Below, in pieces: positions 1 to 8,694 of a DNA stretch of 19,294 bases. Position 1 is the first letter of the stretch, and every line of letters starts with the position of its first letter. The stretch spans positions 1-19,294 of the forward strand of contig CAMOGS010000036.1 in the NCBI GenBank assembly GCA_946614255.1. Reading direction: 5' to 3'. The notes beneath the pieces are model-generated. The model saw only the letters and a list, made by a program, of their open reading frames with translations. It made no database searches and was not told where the DNA came from. A program made the position numbers and the translations under genes. The DNA comes from UBA3871 sp002392265 (lineage in GTDB: Bacteria; Bacillota; Clostridia; Peptostreptococcales; Anaerovoracaceae).

Positions 1-1017
1 GCTGACCGTGCTGAGATTCAGAAGGAAGTTGAACAGCTCACAAAGGAAATCACTCGTATTTCCACAGATACTGAGTTCAACACCAGAAAGCTCTTAAACG
101 GCGACCTCGCAGCAGAACTTGAAGAATCCAATGCTAACTTTGATGTAAAGGTTGCAGCAGGCGCTAACCTGACTACTGACGGCGTTTACACAATCACTTA
201 CACAGGCACAGAAGCAGAAGTTACCGCAGCAGTTCCTGCTTCCGACGTTGCAGTAACCGGCACTTGCACTGTTGATGCTGCAAAGGGTAAGACCTGGACA
301 TATGACGAAGCTTCTAGCAAATGGGTAAATGGAACTACAGAGATGGCAGCCGCTGACTTCACCGGTCTCTCTATCTCCGGAACGGCTAAGAATGGTACAG
401 CATTTACGCTCAAGGCTGACGGTACTCTCGACGGAGAGGTTGCACAGACTGCAGAGCAGCCTGCAACAGTAGACAAAGAAGCTACTTACAAGGTAACAAA
501 GGTACAGGATGCAGCAGGTAACGATGTATCCCTCGCAGCATTCGACATCGCATTAACAGATGCAGGTAAAGCAGCTAACCTCGAAGCAGGTGGCACAATC
601 GAAGTAAACGTAAAGGCTTCCGACCACGCTCTTACATTCCACATCGGAGCTAACTCCGGTCAGTCCACAAAGCTGACAGTTCAGGATATGGGCGCAGAAA
701 GCCTTGGCGTTGCACACGTTGACCTTACTTCCCAGACTAGCGCAGATGCAGCAATCACTACTATCGACAACGCTATCAACACTGTATCCGCTCAGAGAGC
801 TGCTCTTGGTGCTATGCAGAACAGACTCGAGCACACTATCAACAACCTGGGTACTTCCAGCGAGAACCTCTCTGCAGCTGAATCCCAGATCAGAGACGTT
901 GATATGGCTGAAGAAATGTCCAACTACACTAAGAACAACATCCTCGTTCAGGCAGCAACTTCAATGCTCGCTCAGGCTAACCAGCAGCCTCAGTCAGTAC
1001 TGTCACTCCTCCAGTAA
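1..1017 (+). CDS. fliC: Flagellin, 3' part (5' end outside the window)
   Basis: Major filament subunit, exported by the flagellar type III apparatus. Frame 1 is open from the first base to TAA at 1015-1017, so the start lies upstream. The first visible residues are the end of the N-terminal D1 helix (EFNTRKLLNG, as in the flagellin at 9009). A variable D2/D3-like insert follows to about position 630, and then the conserved C-terminal D1/D0 region: HIGANSGQ, ALGAMQNRLEHTINNL, ESQIRDVDMAEEM, and an end in QPQSVLSLLQ. The C-terminal third matches the 9009 flagellin almost residue for residue, while the insert is unrelated in sequence, the usual flagellin pattern. One cysteine (codon 265-267) lies in the insert, which is uncommon in flagellins. 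Its promoter is not visible. Transcription probably ends at the terminator at 1187-1208. Confidence 0.97.
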   Translation, partial: ADRAEIQKEVEQLTKEITRISTDTEFNTRKLLNGDLAAELEESNANFDVKVAAGANLTTDGVYTITYTGTEAEVTAAVPASDVAVTGTCTVDAAKGKTWTYDEASSKWVNGTTEMAAADFTGLSISGTAKNGTAFTLKADGTLDGEVAQTAEQPATVDKEATYKVTKVQDAAGNDVSLAAFDIALTDAGKAANLEAGGTIEVNVKASDHALTFHIGANSGQSTKLTVQDMGAESLGVAHVDLTSQTSADAAITTIDNAINTVSAQRAALGAMQNRLEHTINNLGTSSENLSAAESQIRDVDMAEEMSNYTKNNILVQAATSMLAQANQQPQSVLSLLQ

Positions 1018-1068
1018 TGTAGGATACAGTAGCCTGACAGCTGATGAAATAGCTTAATGGAAACATTT

Positions 1069-1094
1069 GCCGGCGGGGCAAATACCCCGCCGGC
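1069..1094 (+). other. GC-rich hairpin in flagellin 3' UTR
   Basis: A perfect 10-bp stem, GCCGGCGGGG (1069-1078) with CCCCGCCGGC (1085-1094), closes a 6-nt loop. No T-run follows, so it is not a standard intrinsic terminator. It may protect the 3' end of the flagellin mRNA or pause RNA polymerase. The 9009 flagellin also has a T-less hairpin directly after its stop codon (10437-10450). Confidence 0.6.
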
Positions 1095-1110
1095 CGCGAA
1101 ATCCACTCGG

Positions 1111-1137
1111 TAAAGTCTACGTTAGGTAAAGCGATAG
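1111..1137 (+). promoter_or_regulatory. Possible sigma28-type promoter
   Basis: TAAAGTCT (1111-1118), 11 bases, then AGCGATAG (1130-1137), compared with the consensus TAAAGTTT-N11-GCCGATAA: 7/8 in the -35 and 5/8 in the -10. It lies between the T-less hairpin and the terminator at 1187-1208, so it would make only a short RNA of about 60 nt. The -10 match is imperfect, so this is a candidate only. Confidence 0.3.
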
Positions 1138-1186
1138 CCCAAATATGTATGGCAAAGCAACTCCCTATTCCGAAACTTACCATCTC

Positions 1187-1208
1187 GCCCCCACCGCGGG
1201 GCTTTTTT
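1187..1208 (+). terminator. Intrinsic terminator after flagellin
   Basis: GCCCC (1187-1191) pairs with GGGGC (1198-1202) across a 6-nt loop and is followed directly by six T. It ends transcription from the first flagellin gene. Confidence 0.75.
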
Positions 1209-1244
1209 ATTTGGCTAATTTGGGGACAGGTCTCCCCTTCCCCA

Positions 1245-1281
1245 AAAACTAAAAACCGCGGAGCTGATGCTCCGCGGTTTT
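1245..1281 (-). terminator. Terminator of the short flagellin gene (possibly bidirectional)
   Basis: A perfect 13-bp stem, 1252-1264 with 1269-1281, has a 4-nt loop and A/T-rich flanks. Read on the minus strand, the GC-rich stem ends in a T-tract just downstream of the short flagellin stop codon. T-runs on both sides would let it also stop convergent transcription from the first flagellin. Confidence 0.8.
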
Positions 1282-1310
1282 GGACTATTATTTAATTTTC
1301 ATTTTGCCCT

Positions 1311-2144
1311 CTATCTCAGCAGATTGAGAATCTGAGAAGACTGGCGATTTGCCTGTGCCTGCATTGCCAGGTTTGCCTCCTGAAGGATGCTCTGGCGTGT
1401 GAGCTCTGAGAACTCCTCTGCCATATCCACATCTGCAATCTGTGAATTAGCAGCCATCAGATTTTCTGATGCTATGCTGAGGTTGTTAACCGAATACTCG
1501 ATTCTGTTCTGAACCGAACCGAGGTCAACCCTCTGCGATGTTACTGTGTCGATAGCATTGTCTATAGCCTCGATTGCCGCTGCTGCACCCTCCGCCGTTG
1601 TCAGGTCGAGGTCAGCGACTCCGAGAGCCTCTGCCGAGAAGCTTTGTAAGTTAACCTCTGTGCCGGAAGAAGCATTCCCGCCTGCCACTGCGTTCGGATC
1701 AATCTGTAATTTGAAGCCGTCTGCCAGTGAACCGTCGAGTAATTTCTGGGTGTTAAACTCAGTGTTTTCCGATATGCTGTCTATATCCTTTGAAAGCTGG
1801 TTTGCCTGAGCCTGCAGTGCGTTACGATCGACCTCTGAAAGTGTTGCGTTGCTTGCCTGAAGTGCAAGCTCACGCATATCCTGAAGTGCCGCATGTGTGT
1901 TGTTAAGTGCGCCCTCGGCAGTCTTTATCATCGATATGCCATCGTACGCATTTGCCGCTGCACGATTCAGGCTGGTCATCTGAGCCTTTAATTTCTCAGA
2001 AATCGCAAGACCTGCTGCATTGTCCGCCGCGCGATTGATGCTCTTTCCGGAGGACAGTCTATCAGTTGATTTGGAAAGCGAGTTGTTCGTCGCCTTGAGC
2101 AGTTTATTCGAGTGAACTGCTGCAATTGTTGATTCAATTCTCAT
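1311..2144 (-). CDS. fliC: Short flagellin (core D0/D1 only)
   Basis: A complete 277-residue flagellin. The N-terminal domain has LSSGKSINRAADNAAGLAIS, DGISMIKTAEGAL and MRELALQ, the region that in other flagellins forms the TLR5-recognised surface. The C-terminal domain has QNRIEYSVNNL, ANSQIADVDMAEEF and an end in SSQILNLLR. Only about 40 residues separate the two halves, so the D2/D3 insert is essentially missing. ATG at 2144 follows AAGGAGGGG (2159-2151) by 6 nt. The gene faces the other two flagellins and is clearly diverged from them (NSLSKSTDRL in place of KSTSSALEKL), so it is not a recent copy. It may be a minor or section-specific filament subunit. The promoter candidate is at 2215-2242 and the terminator at 1245-1281. 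Confidence 0.97.
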   Translation of the reverse strand: MRIESTIAAVHSNKLLKATNNSLSKSTDRLSSGKSINRAADNAAGLAISEKLKAQMTSLNRAAANAYDGISMIKTAEGALNNTHAALQDMRELALQASNATLSEVDRNALQAQANQLSKDIDSISENTEFNTQKLLDGSLADGFKLQIDPNAVAGGNASSGTEVNLQSFSAEALGVADLDLTTAEGAAAAIEAIDNAIDTVTSQRVDLGSVQNRIEYSVNNLSIASENLMAANSQIADVDMAEEFSELTRQSILQEANLAMQAQANRQSSQILNLLR

Positions 2145-2206
2145 AGTGTTCCCCTCCTTGGTTTATTTCATACACTATACTGTGTCATGGATAGTCCATT
2201 TCCATG
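2145..2206 (-). promoter_or_regulatory. Structured leader of the short flagellin
   Basis: On the minus strand two hairpins can form before the ATG. CATGG (2206-2202) pairs with CCATG (2190-2186) around an 11-nt loop that contains AUGGAC. AGTGT (2176-2172) pairs with ACACT (2149-2145), placing the ribosome binding site (2159-2151) in a 22-nt loop ending at the start codon. This could control translation, but the stems are only 5 bp. Confidence 0.35.
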
Positions 2207-2214
2207 GTAAATTT

Positions 2215-2242
2215 ATTATACTCTTATTCTAAAAAAAATCAA
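2215..2242 (-). promoter_or_regulatory. sigmaA-type promoter for the short flagellin
   Basis: Minus strand: TTGATT (2242-2237), 16-bp spacer, TATAAT (2220-2215). The -35 overlaps the terminator stem of the large SLH gene upstream. Expected transcription start is near 2208, giving a leader of about 64 nt. A weaker sigma28-like alternative overlaps it (TAAATTTA near 2214, N11, GACTATCC). Confidence 0.5.
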
Positions 2243-2273
2243 CTGTTTTTTTAAAAAAGCAGTTGATTTTTTT
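2231..2273 (-). terminator. Terminator of the large SLH gene
   Basis: Arms AAAAAAATCAACTG and CAGTTGATTTTTTT (within 2231-2273) form a long A/T-flanked stem around a T/A-rich interior, a short distance downstream of the TAA of the 2049-codon gene. The minus-strand 3' arm ends in a run of T. Confidence 0.7.
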
Positions 2274-2286
2274 GAAAATTCTTTAA

Positions 2287-5200
2287 TTACAGTTTGCCGT
2301 CCAAAAAGGCTTCGATAAGCCTCTGCGTAATCGTTGCAAACTCAGCACGTGTAGCCGTATCCTTTGGACAGAAGTCGCCCTTGTCGTTGCCCTTCATCAG
2401 GCCGACCTTTGAGCAGTATGCCACAGCTTCCTGTGCCCACGAAGCAATCTGCCCGCCGTCGTTGTACAGTCTTGCGTCAAAGTAGTCGCTTGGAACAGCT
2501 TCCGCGCCACATCTCGTGCGGCAGTAGTTGTAAATCATTACCGCCAGCTGCTCGCGTGTGATGTCCCAGTGCGGAGCGAAGTTCTTTATGCCGATGCCGT
2601 TAACGATGCCGTTACCGCCGGCCCATGCGATGCCGTCCGAGTACCACTTGCCGTCCTCCACATCTGCGAAGTGTCTCTCGCTGCCGTCAAGTGCAAGCGC
2701 GCCCTCCAGCCTGTAGATTATCGTCGCCGCCATAGCGCGAGTAAGCGTATCGTTTGGCGAGAACTTGCTCTCTCCGGTGCCGTTCATGATGTCGCGCGCC
2801 GAGCAGAAGTCCACGTAAGGCTCGAACCAGTGCCCCGGCACGTCGATGTAATCGACCTTGCGCCTCTGTATCGTCAGGTAGTTGTCGCCCGTCAGATAAG
2901 CCTTTAGCATGCCGCCTTCGATGATTGCCTTCACGATGATGTTGCCGTCGCGGTCGACCACTATGTTGCCGTCAGGCATTGCTGTAAGCGCACGGTCCAC
3001 AGCAGCGCCCGTCACACGAGCAAAGAATGCCTTGTCGGTCACGATGCTGCCGCCGCTTGCCCAGTACACGTGAATCTGCGTCGAGAAGTTGCCCGGCGTT
3101 GCGATTACTCCGCTGAGCGTCGAAACAGCCGCCTTGGTCGGAGCAGGTGCTGACCCGCCGCCACCGCCACCACCGTAGGATGGGGTTGGAGGCGGGAATG
3201 GCCAGAGAATCTGGGTACCCGTGGTTACGGCGTAGTTTACTGCGTCTGTTGGAGTAAAGCACCAAGTATATGCCTGGCCCTGCACGAGAGTCGCACTATC
3301 CATGTCCGCATAGCTCATTATTGCTCCGCCTGACATGAAGTCAAGACTGCCATGTACATCAAGCGAACTGCGTACCGCGTTAACCATAACTGCGCCTGTT
3401 GAAGCGTTCGAGTGGTTAATTATATAGTCTGTGTAAACTGCGGAAAGCGATACTGCTGAGTTTATAGGCTGCTTTAAGATGCTGCCTGTCTTTGGTGTTA
3501 CGGCTGCTTTCCAGATTGGAACGCCGCCTGTGTATGTGAAGGATGTTTCACTCTGCTTGCTTATATGTTTTGCCGGCAAATCATCTATCTGGCAGATAAA
3601 GTTCTCCGATGTAGCGCTAATGTTGGTAACTATAACATTCTTTGTATTGCCGGCATTTTCGCCATCGAAAACAAAGTTTGCCGTGTAATCTACCAAGTCT
3701 TCGCTAATTGCCTGGCTTGTGATTCCGTCAAAGCCCGAGCTCTGCGGATACCAGAGAATCTTTGCACCTGTTATAGCGGTGGTGCCGTCATAATACTTAC
3801 CTGCATAGTCGATGCCTTCCGGCCTTATCGTACATGGTCCGATCTGGAAGTTTATATCCTTGACGATGTCCGTTGCCGAATTGTAGTCAGGATGTTCAAG
3901 CTTTATCCGAATCTGTACCGGATCCATTTTGTTCTTGTATCTCGGAGCCTGTGTCTGGTATGAGCTTCCACCGTTAGTTGAGTAAGTAAACACAGCAAGT
4001 TCCGGTGCCTGAATGCTCTCAACCGGAGCAATCGCCTCTCCAAGCGCGTAAACCTTTGGATTAGGTCCTACCCATCTGCCTGTGTATACATAAGCATAGC
4101 TGTACGGATTGCTCTGACCTGTATATTCTCCACGGAGGCCGTCGCTGAAAGCCGTTGTTCCGTTTTGCTCCGTATAGGATGCAAAATCTCTGAACTCAAG
4201 ATTGTTAAGTGTTAACGTGCCCTTGTCGGTCTTTACCCCGCCGAAGCTGCAGGTGATAACCGCTGTATAAGCCTTACCGTTTGTCTTTATTATTTCCGTC
4301 ACGCAAGGCTGCAGCTGGCCGCCGATGTTGATTATTCCCGCGAATGTTGGAATGAGGTTATTGTTTACAATAGCGGCCTCGTCGTTAAACTCGTCCACAG
4401 GAGCTGCTCCGCCCTCACCCACTGCCGAAAGCGTGATTGTGATGGTGTGATATCTGTTGTAGTAGAAAGTGTCCGCAGGGCCGATTGCTCTGTCGGAAAC
4501 GCCCTCAATATCTGAAGTCTCGTTCCAGGAAATTGCCGAAACCGTAATGTTTGCCGTCGGGTCGTTAAGCTCAAGGCTTATCTGATTCTGCGCTGTAGGA
4601 TTTGCTGTCGCCACAGGAAGCGCGATGCCCGTGAGGGTTGCATTTGTGATTGGGGCGCCCGGCCAGTACTGTACCGGTCCACCTTCTACTACGTTGTAAT
4701 TGGTGGAATCGGTCGGGAAGAACTTCCAATAGTATGGGTGTCGCTTTACCAAGGTAGTGTTGAGCTGCGCCGCACCAACCGTAGTACCGTAACCTGAATC
4801 CACATAGCTGACTATTGTCCCTGCTACTCCATTCGCACCGGTAATGTATCCGTTTACGAATCCCTGAGGTGATACATTTAACTGGCTGTACTGAGGATAA
4901 GCCGTAGTTACTGCTGCAAAAGTAATGCTGCCTCCGGTTGGGGTTACTTTTTGAATTACATTCAGCGCGCCGGTAGTCGTAACAGTCATGGATGCAGGTG
5001 AAAGTACATAGTTAAATGCCCTGCTGCCGCCCAGCTGGATACTCTCTGCAGTAACCGTAACTGTGTCTGATGTAACATTTGGATTGCTGATGTGCGCAAC
5101 TGCTGAGAAGGTTACATTACCCACATCGCCCGCTACAATATCGCTCGAAGTCAGAACTACCTCGACTTCGTCAGTACCATCGTATGGTTTTTGTATTACC

Positions 5201-8200
5201 TCGGAGATTGTTACATTGGTGATTGGCTTTGGTGTAATCTTCATCGTCGAAGGTATAAGGTCTACCCATTCCGGTGAATAATCCGGATGACTCACCTTTA
5301 CCTTCACCGGCAGTTCAGAATTTATACCTGCAATCATGGTAATATCAGTATAGCCTTTAAGTTCTCCCTCACTACCATAAACATTGTCATACAAAGCAGT
5401 CTTGTACTTCAGAAACGCATCATTAATCGTGTCAATCGCAGTCTTTGTTATTGCTGAGAAAGTAATCGGATGCAGGTTTCCGTCGTATACATATTCTTTA
5501 GGGGTAAATGTGAAATAACTGCTGTCCAGCGTGCCTTTAGCCGTCGCCAAGCTCGCAAATGTGTACATTGCCGTAGTTGCCGTTACGGTATTCTGCGTGA
5601 ACACATGGGCTGCAGTACCCGATGTCATTTGCACTCTAAGCCCATCCGGCGTTGTCACAAATCTGTCTCCCTCACCGGTTTCAAAGTTTATCATATAATA
5701 GTATTGTCTGTTATATTTAAATGTATCGCCGTAATTGAAAGGTCTCTGGGCTGCATCAGGTTGTATCTCAAATATGCTTATGCTTGTTATTGTGACACTG
5801 CTTGAATCAGTAGGTCCACAAGTTGCTGTAATGCCCGAAATCGTAGTGTTGTTAACAACTCCTGCTTCAGGGAATGTAATGCCTATCAGGTTAATTGAAG
5901 CTATCGGCTCCGCCGGCCAAAGAATTACAGAGCCGAACGTATTATAATAGTTTGTTTGCTCGGATGGCGTAAACATCCATGTGTACTCGTGATTACGCTG
6001 AATCGGAGTCGAGTCGTCAAGTTGTGTCGCCGTTGCCGGATCTACCGAAGTGTTTATGCTTGCAGGGCTTACAATCCGAAGCGTACCGCCCACATGTAGG
6101 GCTGTGTTGAAGGTATTGGTAAACCATGATGCTACATTTAGTCCTACATCAGCAATAGTTCTTCCTGTGGCATTTACCGCTGCAAATGAAACGGCACCCG
6201 GCTCTACTGCCTGCGGGGTAACTTTGAGGATGCGGGCACCATCCTGGCTCAGGGTGTTTGTACTTAGAACATAGTTGTTCGCCATTGCCGTGTTCTGCAG
6301 ATCAATGTTATTTGTTGTTACCGCTCGGTTTCCCACATTAGGATTCTCAAAGGCTATAGTCGCGGTATAATCAGTACCCTTTGTCAGGCTGTCACTTCCA
6401 ACAAGCCCGCTAAATAATATTGCCCCCACTGTTACAGCCGTCGTTCCATCGTAATGCTTTGTCGCAGACGCAATACCATCTATGCTTGTAGGTGTAATCG
6501 TCTTCTTCGCGATTGTATACGAAAGACCTGTGAAAGTGTGCGTTCCCTCGTATATTGTATTACCTATATCCGCCTCGGCCGTGTAGCTATCCGCCGCAGT
6601 AGGGCCGTTGATTGTGATGGTAGAAGTCACGGTATTTCCTGCTCCCGAGGCTGTTGTTACAGAATAAGTTGCAGCCCCGCTGACGGTTGCTGTACTTGAA
6701 GCAGTATCGACAGTTCCGCCATTAATGTCGGTCATCGTAATTATAGGTCCGTGAGGCTGCCCATCGTACGTGGCATTACCGGCCGCGGCATTTGTAGTAA
6801 ATGTTACATAGCCTAGTGTCTCTGCCAATGAGAGCAGCATTTTTGTAGCAGTGTATTCTATGCTTACCGAAAGTGTCGTAAGTGCAGGGCTTCCGGAAGC
6901 TGTACAGTTAGCGCTAATGCCGGCCGCACTTACTGCCACAGTCGGCGCAAACTGGCTACCGCCCACAGCTGAAAGCGTTGCAACCAAAATGTAGTGCTGA
7001 TTTTGCACGAACTTTTCTGTTCCGCCCATAAGAGTCATAATGCCCCCGCTACTGCTGTACCAAGCTTTATCTACCAGAGTAAGTGAAGCAGAAGCAGGTG
7101 TACATAAGCCGATGGCCGCATGCTCCAAGCTGTCGTCAGCCTCCATGAAACCCGAAGGCGCAATGATCCCGTTGAGTTCAACAGATGTAACGGCCTGCTC
7201 GAAGATAACAGCATTAGTTCCACTATATACTATAGCTGTTGTCGTTGACTTATTGATGTCATCATATGTATCAAGAGCAGCAATCACATTCGTACCACCC
7301 AAAGTTACGGCCCGCACAAAGTTGTCCGGATCTGGAATAAAGTTCAAATTTACATTGCGTCCACTTACTTCTTTGACTGTATAAGTTATGTCTGTTAACC
7401 CTGAAGATGCGCTGATGATATTCCTACCTCTGGCATCGGTCGCATGGAATGATCCATTTCCCGTCACGTTAAATGACATTGCAGTCTTGGCTACCGGTTT
7501 AAGGTTGTTTCCAACAATCTCAACACCGTAGTTGTGAAAATCGTCGATGAAGAAAGCATTGCGCGCTCTTTCTTTTGCGGTTTGGTTGTCATCAACATTA
7601 CTTAACGCAGCAAAATTGCTACTATAATCTGCAGGCGTTATTCCTATATTCGCATCCGCGGTAAGATTGCCCGAGATGTTTATCATATCGGTATTAACAG
7701 CTTTTATGTTAGCATCCGCACCACTGCCATTTTTGTTGCCACAAATCTGGACACTGTCCTGCACATATACTTTACAAGTTTTATCAACAGAATTTGTAAA
7801 AGAGTATCCTATTGCGCCAACCTTTCCGCCTAAATTGTTAGCAATTCGAGTTTCACCTTTTAAACGCAATATATGATTTTTGCCCGGATAGTTAAAAAGG
7901 AAAACAGATGGTAAATTATTCGTATCAGAAATGGCTGAATCTATGATTACAACAGAATCCATTGTTACCTCAACATCAGATTGATCCAAATATGATATAA
8001 TGAGGCTTGCTTGCCTTCCACCTTGCCAAGTGCTGGTAATCGTTATGTTTCCAAATCTAACATGATCACCATAGATTTTGACGTAGTTATCACTACCTGC
8101 TATATCTAATATTCCACCGCCTGTAATAATTACATTTTCTTCTAAAACAAGCTTCTGTTGGATTTTCAATGTGCACCCAGCATTAATAGTTATAACTTTA

Positions 8201-8436
8201 TTGCTTCCAATTGTCTGCTCTGCCGTCAACACGGTATTCTCTGAAATCGTGCACTGTGAACCCACAAACGTTAACTCCGCCACCTCTGTATCGGCAAAGG
8301 TTTCGTTAACCGGCACTATATCTATACCCGCAACAGGTATCAGCGTTACTACCAAACACAGAACCAGCAGACACACAAACGGTCTCTTTGCTTCCTTTAA
8401 TATAGCATTTAATCTCTCAGTAATTCTTACTTTCAT
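2287..8436 (-). CDS. 2049-residue secreted modular SLH surface protein
   Basis: Very large cell-surface protein. Residues 1-48 are a signal peptide with a basic start, a hydrophobic core near residues 19-37 and likely cleavage after TFA. Residues about 55-310 are rich in short beta repeats (VIITGGGILDIAG, FGNITITST), suggesting a right-handed beta-helix. The middle carries MBG-like YDG sites (near 557 and 984) and YDG-domain sites (HYDGTTAV 662, PYDGTDEV 1085, YYDGTTAI 1549). A W-x-F-x-P-T/S-x-x-x-N-Y element recurs near 816, 1231 and 1723, each time followed by a WP motif. A seven-Gly linker lies near 1755. Three SLH motifs (about 1860-2040, with cores TRAM, TREQ and TRAE) should anchor it to the cell wall or S-layer. 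ATG at 8436 follows GAGGAC by 8 nt. Known role of the families: adhesion or surface architecture. No catalytic motif was seen and the ligand is unknown. Confidence 0.95.
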   Translation of the reverse strand: MKVRITERLNAILKEAKRPFVCLLVLCLVVTLIPVAGIDIVPVNETFADTEVAELTFVGSQCTISENTVLTAEQTIGSNKVITINAGCTLKIQQKLVLEENVIITGGGILDIAGSDNYVKIYGDHVRFGNITITSTWQGGRQASLIISYLDQSDVEVTMDSVVIIDSAISDTNNLPSVFLFNYPGKNHILRLKGETRIANNLGGKVGAIGYSFTNSVDKTCKVYVQDSVQICGNKNGSGADANIKAVNTDMINISGNLTADANIGITPADYSSNFAALSNVDDNQTAKERARNAFFIDDFHNYGVEIVGNNLKPVAKTAMSFNVTGNGSFHATDARGRNIISASSGLTDITYTVKEVSGRNVNLNFIPDPDNFVRAVTLGGTNVIAALDTYDDINKSTTTAIVYSGTNAVIFEQAVTSVELNGIIAPSGFMEADDSLEHAAIGLCTPASASLTLVDKAWYSSSGGIMTLMGGTEKFVQNQHYILVATLSAVGGSQFAPTVAVSAAGISANCTASGSPALTTLSVSIEYTATKMLLSLAETLGYVTFTTNAAAGNATYDGQPHGPIITMTDINGGTVDTASSTATVSGAATYSVTTASGAGNTVTSTITINGPTAADSYTAEADIGNTIYEGTHTFTGLSYTIAKKTITPTSIDGIASATKHYDGTTAVTVGAILFSGLVGSDSLTKGTDYTATIAFENPNVGNRAVTTNNIDLQNTAMANNYVLSTNTLSQDGARILKVTPQAVEPGAVSFAAVNATGRTIADVGLNVASWFTNTFNTALHVGGTLRIVSPASINTSVDPATATQLDDSTPIQRNHEYTWMFTPSEQTNYYNTFGSVILWPAEPIASINLIGITFPEAGVVNNTTISGITATCGPTDSSSVTITSISIFEIQPDAAQRPFNYGDTFKYNRQYYYMINFETGEGDRFVTTPDGLRVQMTSGTAAHVFTQNTVTATTAMYTFASLATAKGTLDSSYFTFTPKEYVYDGNLHPITFSAITKTAIDTINDAFLKYKTALYDNVYGSEGELKGYTDITMIAGINSELPVKVKVSHPDYSPEWVDLIPSTMKITPKPITNVTISEVIQKPYDGTDEVEVVLTSSDIVAGDVGNVTFSAVAHISNPNVTSDTVTVTAESIQLGGSRAFNYVLSPASMTVTTTGALNVIQKVTPTGGSITFAAVTTAYPQYSQLNVSPQGFVNGYITGANGVAGTIVSYVDSGYGTTVGAAQLNTTLVKRHPYYWKFFPTDSTNYNVVEGGPVQYWPGAPITNATLTGIALPVATANPTAQNQISLELNDPTANITVSAISWNETSDIEGVSDRAIGPADTFYYNRYHTITITLSAVGEGGAAPVDEFNDEAAIVNNNLIPTFAGIINIGGQLQPCVTEIIKTNGKAYTAVITCSFGGVKTDKGTLTLNNLEFRDFASYTEQNGTTAFSDGLRGEYTGQSNPYSYAYVYTGRWVGPNPKVYALGEAIAPVESIQAPELAVFTYSTNGGSSYQTQAPRYKNKMDPVQIRIKLEHPDYNSATDIVKDINFQIGPCTIRPEGIDYAGKYYDGTTAITGAKILWYPQSSGFDGITSQAISEDLVDYTANFVFDGENAGNTKNVIVTNISATSENFICQIDDLPAKHISKQSETSFTYTGGVPIWKAAVTPKTGSILKQPINSAVSLSAVYTDYIINHSNASTGAVMVNAVRSSLDVHGSLDFMSGGAIMSYADMDSATLVQGQAYTWCFTPTDAVNYAVTTGTQILWPFPPPTPSYGGGGGGGSAPAPTKAAVSTLSGVIATPGNFSTQIHVYWASGGSIVTDKAFFARVTGAAVDRALTAMPDGNIVVDRDGNIIVKAIIEGGMLKAYLTGDNYLTIQRRKVDYIDVPGHWFEPYVDFCSARDIMNGTGESKFSPNDTLTRAMAATIIYRLEGALALDGSERHFADVEDGKWYSDGIAWAGGNGIVNGIGIKNFAPHWDITREQLAVMIYNYCRTRCGAEAVPSDYFDARLYNDGGQIASWAQEAVAYCSKVGLMKGNDKGDFCPKDTATRAEFATITQRLIEAFLDGKL

Positions 8437-8468
8437 ATTTTACAGTCCTCGTATAAAAACATTTGTCC

Positions 8469-8485
8469 GGGCACGTCCTTTGCCC
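8469..8485 (-). promoter_or_regulatory. CsrA-like GGA hairpin in the SLH gene leader
   Basis: Minus strand: GGGCA (8485-8481) pairs with TGCCC (8473-8469) around the loop AAGGACG. AAGGAC in a loop resembles the CsrA recognition core (ARGGAU, GGA in a hairpin loop) and is the same hexamer as in the second leader hairpin of the 9009 flagellin. It lies 33 nt upstream of the ATG; a second GGA is part of the ribosome binding site (8450-8445). Confidence 0.4.
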
Positions 8486-8539
8486 TTTATTTACCGCTTT
8501 CAATATGTATGGTGTGATATAAACACTCATACATATTAT

Positions 8540-8568
8540 ATTATACAATATATTGGGTTTATAGTAAA
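8540..8568 (-). promoter_or_regulatory. sigmaA-type promoter for the SLH gene
   Basis: Minus strand: TTTACT (8568-8563), 17-bp spacer, TATAAT (8545-8540). A second TATAAT overlaps at 8540-8535. Expected transcript start is near 8533, giving a leader of about 97 nt that includes the GGA hairpin. Confidence 0.5.
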
Positions 8569-8662
8569 CAACTTGTCGGTCAAATTAGCTTTTCGAACAG
8601 AACCCACAATTACTTTTTAACATGTTCAAAAATGAAAAGCAAAAGTTTTTTATACTAATACT

Positions 8663-8689
8663 AAAAAAGGGCAGCATAACGCTACCCTT
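8663..8689 (-). terminator. Intrinsic terminator after hicA remnant
   Basis: Minus strand: AAGGGTAGC (8689-8681) pairs with GCTGCCCTT (8675-8667), one G-T pair, 5-nt loop, followed by a T-run (to 8663). It starts 6 bp past the remnant's stop codon, so the old gene kept its own terminator. Confidence 0.7.
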
Positions 8690-8694
8690 CATAC

